A DNA stretch of 64,000 nt. It comes from Pontederia crassipes. Its lineage: Eukaryota > Streptophyta > Magnoliopsida > Commelinales > Pontederiaceae. The translations under genes and the position numbers were made by a program. Location: the NCBI GenBank assembly GCA_030549335.1, contig CM060183.1:33540768-33604767 (forward strand), given 5' to 3'. The stretch's first letter is position 1, and each line of letters opens with the position of its first letter. Below are positions 11,676 through 23,500 of the stretch, in pieces. Below the pieces are notes generated by a model that did not search any database, was not told where the DNA came from, and saw only the letters and a list, made by a program, of their open reading frames with translations.

Positions 11676-12758
11676 TTCCCTGCAAATTTGAATGAAAGAA
11701 AAAAGGAGAAAGAACTGATTAAGTAAAAAATATAGCAAGATGATATAACCCAAAGTTTCATGGCACAAAATTGAAAATGTAAGTCGCATGAAAAAATGCA
11801 CTGAAGGCGAAATTTGCCTATATACTGAGTATGAGAAATTACCGATGCAATCAATCTTGGACACTATTTTTGTTTTTCATGTCAGCCATAATCATGTTAC
11901 AAGATTCTTCTGTTGTCATGGGAGCATGTGGTTGGACGATGGAGAAATGACTACTCTTTTCTCTTGGGTAATTCTACCTATATCCCAATTCCCAATCACG
12001 CATGGCGTTTCAAGTGGGCACTTATTAAACTTCATGTCCCCTACTCACCTCCTCGTGCAGTTGCATCAATAATGCCATCTACTTTGATGCCTCCATCCTC
12101 GCTTTCTTCAATATACAGAATCCGTCAGTGATCATGAAACCTTATCTCGAGCACGACAAGCAGATAAAACAAAGGCATATTTGAGTAGCAAAAGATACTA
12201 GGGCATTGAGAAGATCGAAATAGATCACCATGCATAGTTCGTATGGCTGGTGGAACATGGAAGGATACTTCGATTGCTATCCACATCACCAACAACAAAC
12301 CTCTTGTATACATGGCACGGGCAACGCCAGAGAATATGCAAAAAAGGTAGTACAGCATTGGGTCTTATATCTCGGGAAATTTTATAATCTCAGGATGTCT
12401 TGCTATAGAAGCAGCGGTTGTTTGCCCATCATTTTTTCCTTCTTTTTTTTTTTTTTGTTTTGAGGAGATTGTTTGATAATCTGTAAGCCACCAACATACA
12501 GTTGAACACCATCATACAAATTACGTTTCACTTGTGATTCCCACAGCCAAGCACACCGTAGTCGCAACCCTCCTGGCAAACGGCCCTTTACCCATATGGC
12601 GGGCACTCAAACGATGTAGGAAGAAGAATCAAGTGAAGAAATGCCTTCTGGTGTACCATACGAAATATGAAATTTTGAAGCCGATAAATCAACCTAAAAT
12701 GAAGCAAAGAATGAAGGGCAACCATTTGCAAGGAGAATACTTCGAGATTGCGACTTAC
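11676..12758. other. Probable intron/3' part of the minus-strand gene starting at 12902
   Basis: Downstream of the exon at 12759-12902. One minus-strand frame at 12125-12340 reads hydrophobic and ordered (ARAMYTRGLLLVMWIAIEV), and another at 12490-12600 includes GPFARRVATTVCLAVGITSE; either could be an exon. I could not place splice sites that join them in frame, so no gene model is offered beyond exon 1. Confidence 0.3.
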
Positions 12759-12902
12759 AAGAACGATGAGAAATCCGAACAGTCCGAAGGTCGTCCAGGA
12801 CAAGGTCCCAAGCAGGAATGCGTCTGCAGCGCCTGAAACGGCGAGACCCGACGCGAGGATCGGAAATCCAACGACGAAGACGAGGAGGTTTCCGGCCTTC
12901 AA
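12759..12902 (-). CDS. First exon of an unrecognised two-helix membrane protein
   Basis: An ATG at 12902-12900 opens 48 codons that end exactly at a strong donor (CTT|GTAAGT, GT at 12758-12757). The peptide has two hydrophobic helices, MKAGNLLVFVVGFPILASG and LSWTTFGLFGFLIVL, joined by a short loop AVSGAADAF. The upstream DNA (12903-13130) is GC-rich with a (GA)n run near 13083 and looks like a 5' leader and promoter. I do not recognise the family; small multi-pass plant membrane proteins of the DUF1218 kind start in a similar way, but this is only a resemblance. The remaining exons are not resolved. Confidence 0.5.
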
Positions 12903-13317
12903 TGTGGGAAGGAAGGCGTGAAGGAGACAGAGGAACGCTTCTTTGGCGCCGGCGAGTTCCCGCCGCCAGAGGGCACTGGACGAGGAGAGCGCCCATCAAG
13001 TCAGAGGACGAGAGACAGAATTATGCGGCCGCAAGGGGAGGCGAGGCAGGACGATGCGACGGCGAGGAGACTTGGAGACGATAGAGAGAGAGAGATAGAG
13101 CGCCGCGGGATGAAGGCGACTTCATGCGAATCTTGGTCGTGCTAATCAAAGTTATTAGCTATGATATATTTGGAAGCATTCTCCACTTTTCTCGTGTAAA
13201 AACTAAAAAGTTTAATCATTTTTTTAATTCGTTATAGCAAATTTTCGTGTGAAGCTTCTCACCTTTAGGTCGTTTGGTTTAATACTAATTATTTTATTTA
13301 AAATTTTTAAGATGTAC

Positions 13318-13450
13318 TGAGGGTGAAAGTAGTTCGGTAGAATCGAATTTTTTATCAAATAAACTAATTATTATTTTTTGGGTTAATTTTTAGAATTAAA
13401 AAATCATCTTAAAATTATTTTGAAAAAAAAAACACTCCCGGCTGTAAATT
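13318..13450 (+). mobile_element. Truncated copy of the hAT-like MITE family
   Basis: Begins tgagggtgaaagtagttcgg and continues with the family pattern (a bases-only match to the left 130 bp of the copies at 39569, 41076 and 62223: ...ttattttt...aaaatcatcttaaaa...). The right part and right terminus are missing. Confidence 0.65.
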
Positions 13451-14165
13451 GATCGACTATAATTTACTGATTTGCCTAAAGATATATTTAGCTTTAAAAT
13501 TTACATAATTTTTTATTGCATATTTATAATTTCGTAACTAAGTTCTAATTTTAATTATCATAACTCTTAACATTATTTAGCAATTCTAAAAATGAAATCT
13601 ACAAAATCACCTCCCTTATTTATCTCATATTATTTGTAAATACATATAATAGTTGCATATGAACTCATCAAAGTTTAATCACAAAAATATAAGACATAAT
13701 ATTCACATATTGTCACTATATTTTTTTTTCTCCACATACCATCTCACATATAACACCACAAAGTTTCTCATAAACTTAATTGCAACTCTAGGATTATTTA
13801 TTACATGCATGCTTCCAAATGAAGAGGAAAATAAAAGTACTCCAACGGTTCGACCTCTTCTATATACAGCAAAACAAACTCTGAGTCGATTCAACTTGAG
13901 AACTTACGAGTATCCGAGAAATTTAAAAAGTGTACTACGAGCAACAATTGTTTGCTCAATTAGTGAAACAAAAGTACAAAATAGGAGAATAATACGAGTG
14001 TATATAATATTTAAATATTCACATTTTTCATATGAAAAAATATTTAAAGCATCACACGTATAATATAAGTTATCAAATCATATTAACTTTCACATAGATA
14101 AAGTAACTCAAGATATCATTATATTTATAATTAAACTCCACACATGTGTCATTGTACATACTCAT

Positions 14166-14525
14166 CATGGGTTAATATGTATCCCTCCATAATCATGTGT
14201 CATACAGTTAAATAGAGTTTCATAATCACGAGTTTATAATACGCAGAGCATATCATGGGTCAATACATATCCCTCCATTATTATGTGTCAGAGTTCACAA
14301 TCATGACTCTCGGATATGTAGAGCAAAACATGAATCAATATATATCCATCAATAATTGTGTGTCATACAGTTAAGCAGAGCTTCACAATCATAACTCTCG
14401 AATACGCAGGGCATAACATGAAGCAATACATATCCCTTCATGATTGCGTGTCATACAGTTAAGTAGAGTTTCACAATCACTCTCGGATATGCAAAACATA
14501 ACATGGGTCAATACGTGCACGTAGA
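14166..14525 (+). repeat. Tandem array of an ~88-bp unit, four copies plus a partial
   Basis: Units start at 14166, 14254, 14329, 14417 and 14502, each beginning catg(g/a)(g/a)tcaata or a close variant, with internal landmarks tgtgtcatacagttaa, cacaatca and ctctcg(g/a)atayg. The second unit is short (75 bp) through an internal loss. The array ends at 14502-14525, where the sequence turns into unrelated DNA. Confidence 0.85.
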
Positions 14526-16299
14526 GCAGCCTCCAAAGTGCAAAGTCACTCGATATACGCCCCAAAAGATTTATGTATATCGAATGCGGTCTCAGAAACC
14601 TTTTTCAACCGGCATGGCCAATGAACACAAGGAGTTTAATAATATTAAAATACATATGACATAATCACATATCATTATCAAGAAATTTTTATTTTAACTT
14701 CACAAGCATTATTTCCTAAAAACATTTGGGAATTTAACTACTTGTATAACCTTATAACAAAAATAGTCAATTGAGGTCGTAATCTGTTAATGTCTCGGAA
14801 CTTGACAAAAGAATTATTATAAAATGAAAAATTCATGTCTCCCAAGCTACATGTCCAAATAGGATGATTCCACTTTTCACCGAACTCTTTAAATGTCTAA
14901 TTATTTACATCTCAATTTCAAATCCTAATTCACTCTATTCTAATAGTGCCATAATTTTCAAATTGAACATGTATCTGACTCAGGACATGATGAGTGATCA
15001 ACAAACTTAAGTTCATAACTTTCTTTATTAAATTCATTTTTAGGTGATCCAAGGACCATGGAATGCTAACTCTGAATGGATTAATCATACAAAATTTCAT
15101 AATTTATGTTTAGATAACCATGAAGGAATGATCATCTAAATAAGGACGATTTCGAATAAAAAACTCACCTTGAACAACCAACGCTCCCGAATTTCTCCAG
15201 TTCGTTTCACTTTGGTTTTAAGTCTATTAATTTTTTGTCCATGAAAGGATAAAGATAGGTTGCTTATATTTTTTTTCAAAATTTTCTGAAGTCATAAGAT
15301 GTTAAAAAAAATCTCATCAAGCAGTTGTTCACCTATCTGCTTCAGCTGCTTAAAACTTAAGTGATGACCAATCACATTTTTTTATCATAACTAAGTATTT
15401 TAACTCTAATTAATCTTACTTAATCATATTATATATTATAATATTTACAAAATTTATAATTTATTCATAATAACCTTATATAATTACTTTATAAATTTAT
15501 CAATAATTAAGTAATTATTATGCTCTAATCAAAATATTAATTACTATATAAAAATATCACTAAATAAACATACTAACAACTCAATAGGTTAATTAAATGC
15601 ATGATTTATGCAAAGATGATGTTTGTAGAGCACGTCCGTGACATTTATCATCAAAGGAAAGCATTCGTTTTGTTGAGAATCGAGAATAGGTGTTGAGAAT
15701 TCATCTCCACCTCCATGTTTTGATAGCCTAGCTCAGTACACTTTAAGATGCCAATCTGCAACACCCCAGAGCTGAAGGGAAAATCTTGAGGAAGACCTTG
15801 CACAAAGAAACTTGTCGTTAGATGTTCTAGCCTACTCCTCCCATCTCCCTAGGCCCCACAAAGGAATCGTTAGTGGTAAGCTTAATCCAATCGGGAGTAG
15901 GGGCTCCCACCAAATTCGAATTGGATCACACGTGGGAGATCCCTCAAGGTAGTGGTGTTGCATATACTCCCCAATATCAGCTTACACACAATACCACACA
16001 GCAAAGGTAGTAGAAGATATGGAAGAGGTAAGGGAGAATAAGAGTTCATTTCTCAATTTTCGATTGCCCTAGAAACAAAAAGAGATATAGAAAAACAACT
16101 TGATACAAGAATCATGTTAGAACGATGAGCCCTCAAGAAGTCAGTTACCTAGCGAACAAGTAGGAAAATGAGTAAAATTCAATTTAAGTTTGTCTTGCAC
16201 AAGGGACCACAATTGCATATTGAAAGGCAACATATAAAGAGATGGCCCATAGTTTCCATGCACTCATGACAAAGTAGGCAATAAATATTTATAGGGCTA
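14526..16299. other. AT-rich repeat-like DNA, no gene
   Basis: No coding frame with any family resemblance. The segment 15690-16020 is GC-richer and may belong to the LINE relic that follows or to another element; I could not classify it. Confidence 0.45.
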
Positions 16300-17690
16300 T
16301 CATATTTGAGTATTTTGTCTCTAATGGGCAGGCGCTTATAGGAAAGTTTTCAAAAAATATATGAATTTTTCTGGTACAAGAATCTGCCATAAGATCTTTC
16401 ATTCCTTCCAACTGCTACTATCTGGTGTGGTAGGCACATGCACATATAGAAAGTTATACACATACTTAACAATAGGGAGGCCCAGAGAATTTGGCTCCCA
16501 TCATCATTGAGTTGAGCAGGTAAGTGAACAACCATAATTAATTTAATCAAATCCTAGCCAAAAGAGTGTTGAAGGAAATCATAATTCCATCCAGAAATCG
16601 AAAGCAAATTAGAAAACTAGCAAGAAATCCAAGAAAGAGAAAACATTAATATATGTTGGCATCAAACATAATGGAGTGCAAAAAATTTAAGGATCTTTCA
16701 TGATGTTTGTTGTGGTGCCACTACTTATATGTTTTTTAAGATCCATTCTGATATATTGCATTGCAGATACATTGAGATGCCACAAACCAACCGTAACTGA
16801 ATTATGATTTGGTTGAAACTTGGGGTGCGGAGGCCCATATTTGTTTCTGATTAATTGACACCAAATAGTGCCTTCCATTTAAAGTGTCTAGTACCCTACT
16901 AGCAAGCAAAAAAGTTCTCACTAATGAGAGGTTTCTAATGCCTAATCACTCCTTATTCGACCTTTGAACAATCTCCCAATTTACTAAGTGAGAGACATTT
17001 GTTACCATCATTTTACCATAGAAATGACCTATACAACCTTTCAAGTTTCAAGAGAAGAAATAGTAGCATTAGAGAGATGCGCAAAGCTTAGAGTATAGGT
17101 GGGAATAGAGGTTAAGACATATTTGATTTGGGTTGATCTTTCAGCTTGATTTAGCAATTTTATTTTCCACCCAGAGATTTTAGTGGACACTTTTTTAGTT
17201 AGATAGGATTGGTCTTTGATAATAATGTTTCTGCGAGAAATTGGAACTCCAAGGTATATAAAAGGGTAAGTACCAATTTTCATTCCAAACATAGTCAGTA
17301 TTTGACATAGTTAACTCTTTGATTAGTAATAGAACCATATCTCTTAAGCACAGATAGTAACCTCTTGCAAATTGAAAAAGTGGTAGCCATTGAAATAAGC
17401 ACATCATCAATAAAATAATATGTGATTTAGAGATAAGTTATTTATCTTGAATGGAATTATATTTCCCATAGAGATCTCTTGATCATTTCTTTTAGAATCT
17501 GAGTGGTAAAGATAAAAAGATAAGGAGAGAGTTGGTCTCCTTGATGCCCTTTGAGCTCCTAAAAGGGTGTGATAAGGTACCATTTATAGAACAAGAGAAA
17601 ATAGATGATGTAATGCACATTTTTAATCCATGATCTGAATTCGGGAGGAAAGTTCATGGGGTGTAGGATGATTAAGATAGATTCCTAAAA
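16300..17690 (-). mobile_element. Decayed L1-type LINE fragment
   Basis: Read on the minus strand, 17,56x down to 17,50x gives GHQGDQLSPYLFIFTTQI, then about 17,41x gives YFIDDVLISMATTFSICKRL, and 17292-17041 gives TYPFIYLGVPISRR...QAERSTQIKYVLTSIPTY. Near 16878-16690 comes TIWCQLIRNKYG. These are reverse-transcriptase motifs and the C-terminal region of plant L1-like LINEs, in the right order. Frameshifts and stops are frequent, so it is an old dead copy. It is a different clade from the RTE element at 8.7 kb. Boundaries are approximate and no target duplication was found. Confidence 0.8.
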
Positions 17691-18518
17691 AAATCCTATA
17701 AAAATTTTCTTTAAATTAATTTTAATTAACATATATTTCCTTCTTTCTTTTCTCGTACTGTGTGCAAGTATGCCCAATAATTTGGTTCTCGCCGTGTACA
17801 CGCACTCGTCGGCATCGTTGAAGTGATCACCGGATTGATTTGGTTGCAGCGCTGCTTCACATCTAAGAGATCATGTGTTCAAGATTAGAGAAGAGAAAAT
17901 TTAAACTAAATTTTGTGTTTACTTGAAGGATAAAAAATAGAATGACATTTTGATATATCTTATTTCATCAAATTATTTAAAAAATGATAAGAGTAGAGTT
18001 AAGTTCAAAATAAACTTTATTCTCGTAAATAACAATTTTGAAAAATAATTTTTTTTATCAAATTAGTGAAATAGCTAATTCCCTTTTAGCACAATAAGAT
18101 AACTACTTTTATTCTATCTTACTCTATTTATCAATTAAATATTTTAGAGTTACTTGGTTGGAGAATAAAAGCTAAAATAGGTCTTTATTCTTAAAAAGGA
18201 GGTAAATTCAACGCTCGTAATAAAAAAATACCCTAATGAATAATTAATTTTTTTAGATAAACTAATAATGACTATTATTTTGTCGCCAACCAAGTTTAAC
18301 CATTGTCTAACCTTTGTATATATATTTTTTTCACGATAAGATAACTTTTTCGGGCTATTTGATGTAAGAATAAAAGTGAGAAATGGGTTTATTTCATAAA
18401 TATTCTGCCAAACAAAGTAAAAAAAAGGATGAAGAACAAATTTATCATTAAAAAAATGTTAACCTCATAAATAATAAAATATTTAGAGATAAGTTATTCC
18501 ATTAAAAAGATATAATAC
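17691..18518. other. AT-rich intergenic DNA
   Basis: No gene. Parts (18140-18420) carry ttggttgg/gggctatttgatg-like phrases and long A/T tracts that resemble MITE debris, but I could not define ends. Confidence 0.4.
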
Positions 18519-19148
18519 TCTTAAAAATAATTAATTCATCAAAATAATTGTTCTTATTCGAAGAATAATTATTAAACGTAGGGGTGTTCAGCGGGGCGGG
18601 TCGACCCATGAACCCGATGACCCTCGGGTCGGGTCAGACCTGACCCAACCTGACCTCTCGGATTTTTTCGACCCGAGTGACCCTATCCAATTCGAAGATC
18701 CGACTTTTTTTATTTTTTTATTTTCAGCATATATTTTGTACTAAAAAATTAAAAAATATTAAAATAAAAATATTTTAAATGTGTAAAATAATATATAAAA
18801 ATGTTTGACAAATTATTTTATGATTTTAAAATAAATATTATATCATATTTTTACATTAAAAATAATAAAAAGGTAAGAATTTTTTTTAAAAAAGATTTAT
18901 CGGACCATCCGATCCGAACCGAATCGGAATGGATCAAATCCAACCCTCCAAAAAAGAGTGACCCGACCCAATCAAAATTGGATGAGTCAAATTGAATCTA
19001 GGGTCGGGTCAGATCAAACTCAACCAAAATTATATTGTCTACTCTTTTTTTTTCCGGTAGTGATATTTTGTCTACTCTATAAACCGCCATTTGAGCAAAA
19101 GCTAATTGTGCAACCGACTTTACTAAACCGCGATAAAATAGGTCCATA
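18519..19148 (+). repeat. Direct repeat A (630 bp), copy of the DNA upstream of STA1
   Basis: Starts tcttaaaaataattaattca and ends ccgcgataaaataggtccata. It matches 19875-20500 end to end with scattered substitutions and small indels. It includes a GC-rich block from 18579 (taggggtgttcagcgg, then gggtcggg/gacccga repeats). Confidence 0.9.
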
Positions 19149-19874
19149 TGTCCTGGGAGCTTTTTCCGGGACACGTCGAGTTATCTTACTTCATGTAATT
19201 TTTCCTTTTCAACCCACTTTTATACTTAATTTTATTTTCAAGTATGATAGTGACAGTTTTATAATTTTTGCATTCCTTAAAAGTGCACCACATAGCTTGT
19301 TCTCCACATCACACGTCGCATAGAGGCCTCCCGGACCTGCGATATATTAGGGGAGACCCGCTAGACCTCCCTCGAAGCTTTATAATCATTCTTATTTACT
19401 CAACAAAGATCTCAAGCTTTCATAAATCTAACATCGTGCCTCGAGATTGGGGTGGCAACTCACAAGAGCGTCCCAAAGCGATCGAGCGTTACGCCGAGAT
19501 GTCCGTTTGTTTACAAATGCCTCCACCGAAGAAGCGTCCGCTCGGGACCGAGCGTCCAAAAAATTGTGGCATTCGAAAAGTGACATAAGCAAGCTTCCGC
19601 AAAGCATTCAAAAGAGATTGTCTAGACGTTGGACACGTCTAGACGCCGCACGAGTCATCGAGCGAAAAATGATCTCGTGAGCAGCGTTTCTGGGACCGCT
19701 CAAGTTGGCGTTCGACGATCAAGGAGAAATGACGTCGAATTCGGAAATGACGAATGAACCCGTCGCACCGGAGAAGGGCCGTCCCGAGCGAGGGCGTGCC
19801 CACTCGAAGGACACCTTGTCCGCCTTCGAGCAACGCCTTGGCCAGTTCCAGCTGGACGTGGGCGAGATAATTGT
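19149..19874. other. Unique 726-bp GC-rich segment between the two direct repeats
   Basis: Markedly GC-richer than its surroundings. It contains a clean hairpin at 19621-19643 (arms tctagacgt and acgtctaga, loop tggac). Several short open frames exist, none with a recognisable domain. It may be a piece of an unidentified transposon or a captured fragment. Confidence 0.5.
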
Positions 19875-20500
19875 TCTTAAAAATAATTAATTCATCAAAA
19901 TAATTGTTCTTATTCGAAGAATAATTATTAAACGTAGGGGTGTTCAGCGGGTCGGGTCGACCCGTGAACCCGATGACCATCGGGTCGGGTCGGACCTGAC
20001 CCAACCCGACCTCTCGGATTTTTCCGACCCGAGTGACCCTATTCAATTCGAAGATCCGACTTTTTTATTTTTTTTATTTTCATCATATATTTTGTACTAA
20101 ATTTTTTTTAAAAAAATTAAAATAAAATATTTTAAATGTGTAAAATAATATATAAATGTTTGACAAATTATTTTATTATTTTAAAATAAATATTATATCA
20201 TATTTTTACATTAAAAATAATTAAAAGGTAAGAAAGTTTTTTTAAAAAATAATTTATCGGACCATCCGATCTGAATTGGATTGGATCAGATCCAACCCTC
20301 CAAAAAAAAATGATCCGACCCAATTAAAATCGGACGACTCAAATTGAATCTAGGGTGGGATCAGATCAAACTCAACCAAAATTATATTTTATCTACTCTT
20401 TTTTTTCGGTAGTGATATTTTGTCGACTCTATAAACCGCCGGTTGAGCAGAAGCTAATTGTGCAACCGACTTTACTAAACCGCGATAAAATAGGTCCATA
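19875..20500 (+). repeat. Direct repeat B (626 bp), immediately upstream of STA1
   Basis: Partner of 18519-19148. Its right end lies 80 bases before the STA1 ATG, so the repeat covers most of the likely promoter of that gene. The GC-rich block starts at 19935 with taggggtgttcagcgg. Confidence 0.9.
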
Positions 20501-20580
20501 CACCACCATTTCCTTGGTCCCTTATTCGTATCGCACATCTAACACGTGATTGGGGATTTTTGTCCTCCTCCCTCGCCGTT

Positions 20581-23500
20581 ATGGTGTTCGTCCAAACGCC
20601 CGGCGGCAAAACCCTAGCGATCGACCTCGATCCCAAATCCGCCTCCCTCCACGACCTGAAATTCGCCGTTGCTACTCGCTCCGGCGTCCCTATCAGCCTC
20701 CAGCGCCTCTTTTTATCCTCCCGCCGCCTCTCTTCTGCCACCGTCGGCGCCCCTGACGACTCCTCTGCGAGTCTCGCCGATCTCGCCGTCCGCCCATCCT
20801 CCACCCTCGCCCTTCACTTCCCCCTCCTCGGTGGCGCCGGAGGGGCTCCCCCGCAGCCCGCCGCAACCCCGGCTCAACCTGCCCGATATGATTTTCTCAA
20901 CTCCAAGCCGCCTCCCAACTATGTCGCTGGCCTTGGCCGTGGTGCCACCGGATTCACCACCCGGTCTGATATCGGTCCTGCCCGTGCCGCACCAGACCTC
21001 CCCGATCGTTCCGCGACTGCTGTAGGCGCCGCAGCCGCGGCAGGCGTTGGCCGTGGCCGAGGCAAGGGTCCCGGCGAGGAGGATGAGGAAGAGGAAGCAG
21101 ATGACAAGGGTTATGACGAGAACCAGAAGTTTGATGAGTTCGAAGGTAACGATGTTGGTCTGTTCGCCTCGGCCGAGTATGATGAAGACGACAAAGAGGC
21201 GGACGCTGTCTGGGAGTCCATCGACAAGAGGATGGACTCAAGAAGGAAGGACCGAAGGGAAGCGCGATTAAAGCAGGAGATTGAGAAGTACAGAGCGGCA
21301 AACCCTAAGATCACGGAGCAGTTCGCAGACCTGAGAAGAAAGCTCACCGAATTGACACAACAGGAGTGGGACAGCATTCCGGAGATTGGTGATTACTCGC
21401 TAAGGAACAAGAAAAAGCGGTTCGAGAGCTTTGTGCCGGTCCCTGATACCCTCCTGGAGAAGGCAAGGCAGGAGCAAGAACATGTAACAGCCCTCGATCC
21501 CAAGAGTAGAGCAGCTGGAGGAACCGAAACGCCCTGGTCGCAGACGCCAGTTACCGATCTTACTGCTGTGGGTGAAGGCAGAGGCACAGTGCTCTCTCTG
21601 AAGTTGGATAGGTTATCTGATTCTGTTTCTGGGCAGACCGTTGTTGATCCCAAGGGCTATTTGACTGACCTTAAGAGTATGAAGATCACAAGTGATGCTG
21701 AGATATCTGATATCAAGAAGGCGAGGCTTCTGCTCAAATCAGTGACACAAACCAACCCTAAGCACCCGCCTGGATGGATTGCAGCAGCACGACTGGAGGA
21801 AGTAGCTGGGAAGATCCAGACTGCTAGACAGCTGATTCAGAAAGGATGTGAGGAATGCCCCAAGAATGAGGATGTGTGGGTGGAAGCTTGTAGGTTAGCC
21901 AGCCCAGAGGAGGCCAAGGAAGTTATTGCTAAGGGAGTGAAGGCCAATCCCAACTCAGTAAAGCTGTGGATGCATGCAGCGAAGCTAGAGCAGAATGATC
22001 TAAACAAATCCAGAGTGTTGAGGAAAGGATTGGAGCACATACCGGACTCTGTTAGGCTTTGGAAATCTGTTGTTGAGCTCGCTAACGAGGATGACGCTAA
22101 GCTTTTGCTTCAAAGAGCTGTCGAATGCTGTCTTCTTCATGTTGAGCTGTGGCTTGCTCTAGCAAGACTGGAGACATATGATCGGGCGAAACAAGTACTT
22201 AACAGGGCAAGGCATAAGCTACCTAAGGAGCCTGCCATTTGGATAACTGCTGCCAAGCTTGAGGAGGCTAATGGAAACAGCACTTCAGTTGATAAGGTGA
22301 TTGATAGAGGTATTCGTACTTTACAATTAGAGGGAGTTGAGATCGATCGTGAGGTTTGGATGAAAGAGGCAGAAGCTGCAGAACGTGCTGGATCTGTTCT
22401 CACCTGCAAAGCTATCATTCGCCATACTATTGGCATTGGTGTTGAGCCAGAAGATAGAAAGAGAACATGGGTTGCTGATGCTGATGAATGTAAGAAGCGT
22501 GGTTCTGTTGAGACGGCTCGTGCTATCTATGATCACGCACTAAATGTGTTCCTGACAAAGAAGAGCATATGGCTAAGGGCAGCACAACTTGAGAAGAGCC
22601 ACGGGACCAAAGAATCTCTTGATGCCCTCTTAAGAAGAGCAGTTACTTATTGTCCTCAAGCTGAGGTATTATGGTTGATGGGTGCAAAAGAGAAATGGCT
22701 TGCTGGAGATGTTCCTGCAGCTCGAGCAATTCTCCATGAAGCATATGCGGCAATTCCCAATTCTGAGGAAGTTTGGCTGGCAGCTTTCAAATTGGAATTT
22801 GAAAATCATGAACCTGAGAGAGCTAGAATGATTTTGGCAAAAGCAAGGGACAGGGGAGGAACGGAAAGGGTGTGGATGAAATCTGCTATCATAGAGAGGG
22901 AACTGGGGAACAGTGCTGAGGAGAGGAGGTTGCTGGAGGAAGGTCTGAAGTTGTTCCCTTCATTTTTCAAGTTGTGGCTAATGCTTGGTCAGATGGAGGA
23001 CCGACTTGGTCATGTAGAGCAGGCAAAGGAAGCATATGAAACTGGTCTAAAGCACTGCCCTACTTGTATTCCTTTGTGGCTGTCTCTTGCAAGATTGGAA
23101 GAGGGGACGAGTGGTTTAAGTAAAGCTCGAGCTGTGCTTACCTTGGCCAGAAAGAAAAATTTGCAGAATCCAGAACTTTGGCTTGCAGCAATCCGTGCTG
23201 AATCCAGGCATGGGAACAAAAAAGAAGCTGATACACTAATGGCAAAGGCATTGCAGGAGTGTCCAACAAGTGGAATACTCTGGGCAGCATCTATAGAAAT
23301 GGTTCCACGCCCACAACGTAAAACAAGAAGTATGGATGCTATTAAACGATGCGATCATGATCCACATGTCATTGCTGCTGTGGCAAAGCTCTTTTGGCTT
23401 GATAGAAAGGTTGACAAGGCCAGGAATTGGTTCAACAGGGCTGTAACACTTGCACCTGATATTGGAGATTTCTGGGCGTTATATTACAAATTTGAACTTC

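Noticed and set aside
14166..14525. CRISPR array
   Set aside because: Units are contiguous and diverged without unique spacers, and the DNA is plant nuclear.
18519..20500. LTR retrotransposon with two LTRs
   Set aside because: The repeats do not begin TG or end CA, there is no flanking 5-bp duplication, no primer-binding site or polypurine tract, and the 726-bp spacer has no gag-pol motif.
20560..20580. Earlier start for STA1 (codon at 20560)
   Set aside because: The codon is TTG; the first ATG in frame is 20581 and matches the conserved MVF start of the family.
20954..22536. Minus-strand frames inside STA1
   Set aside because: Complementary shadows of a highly conserved coding frame.
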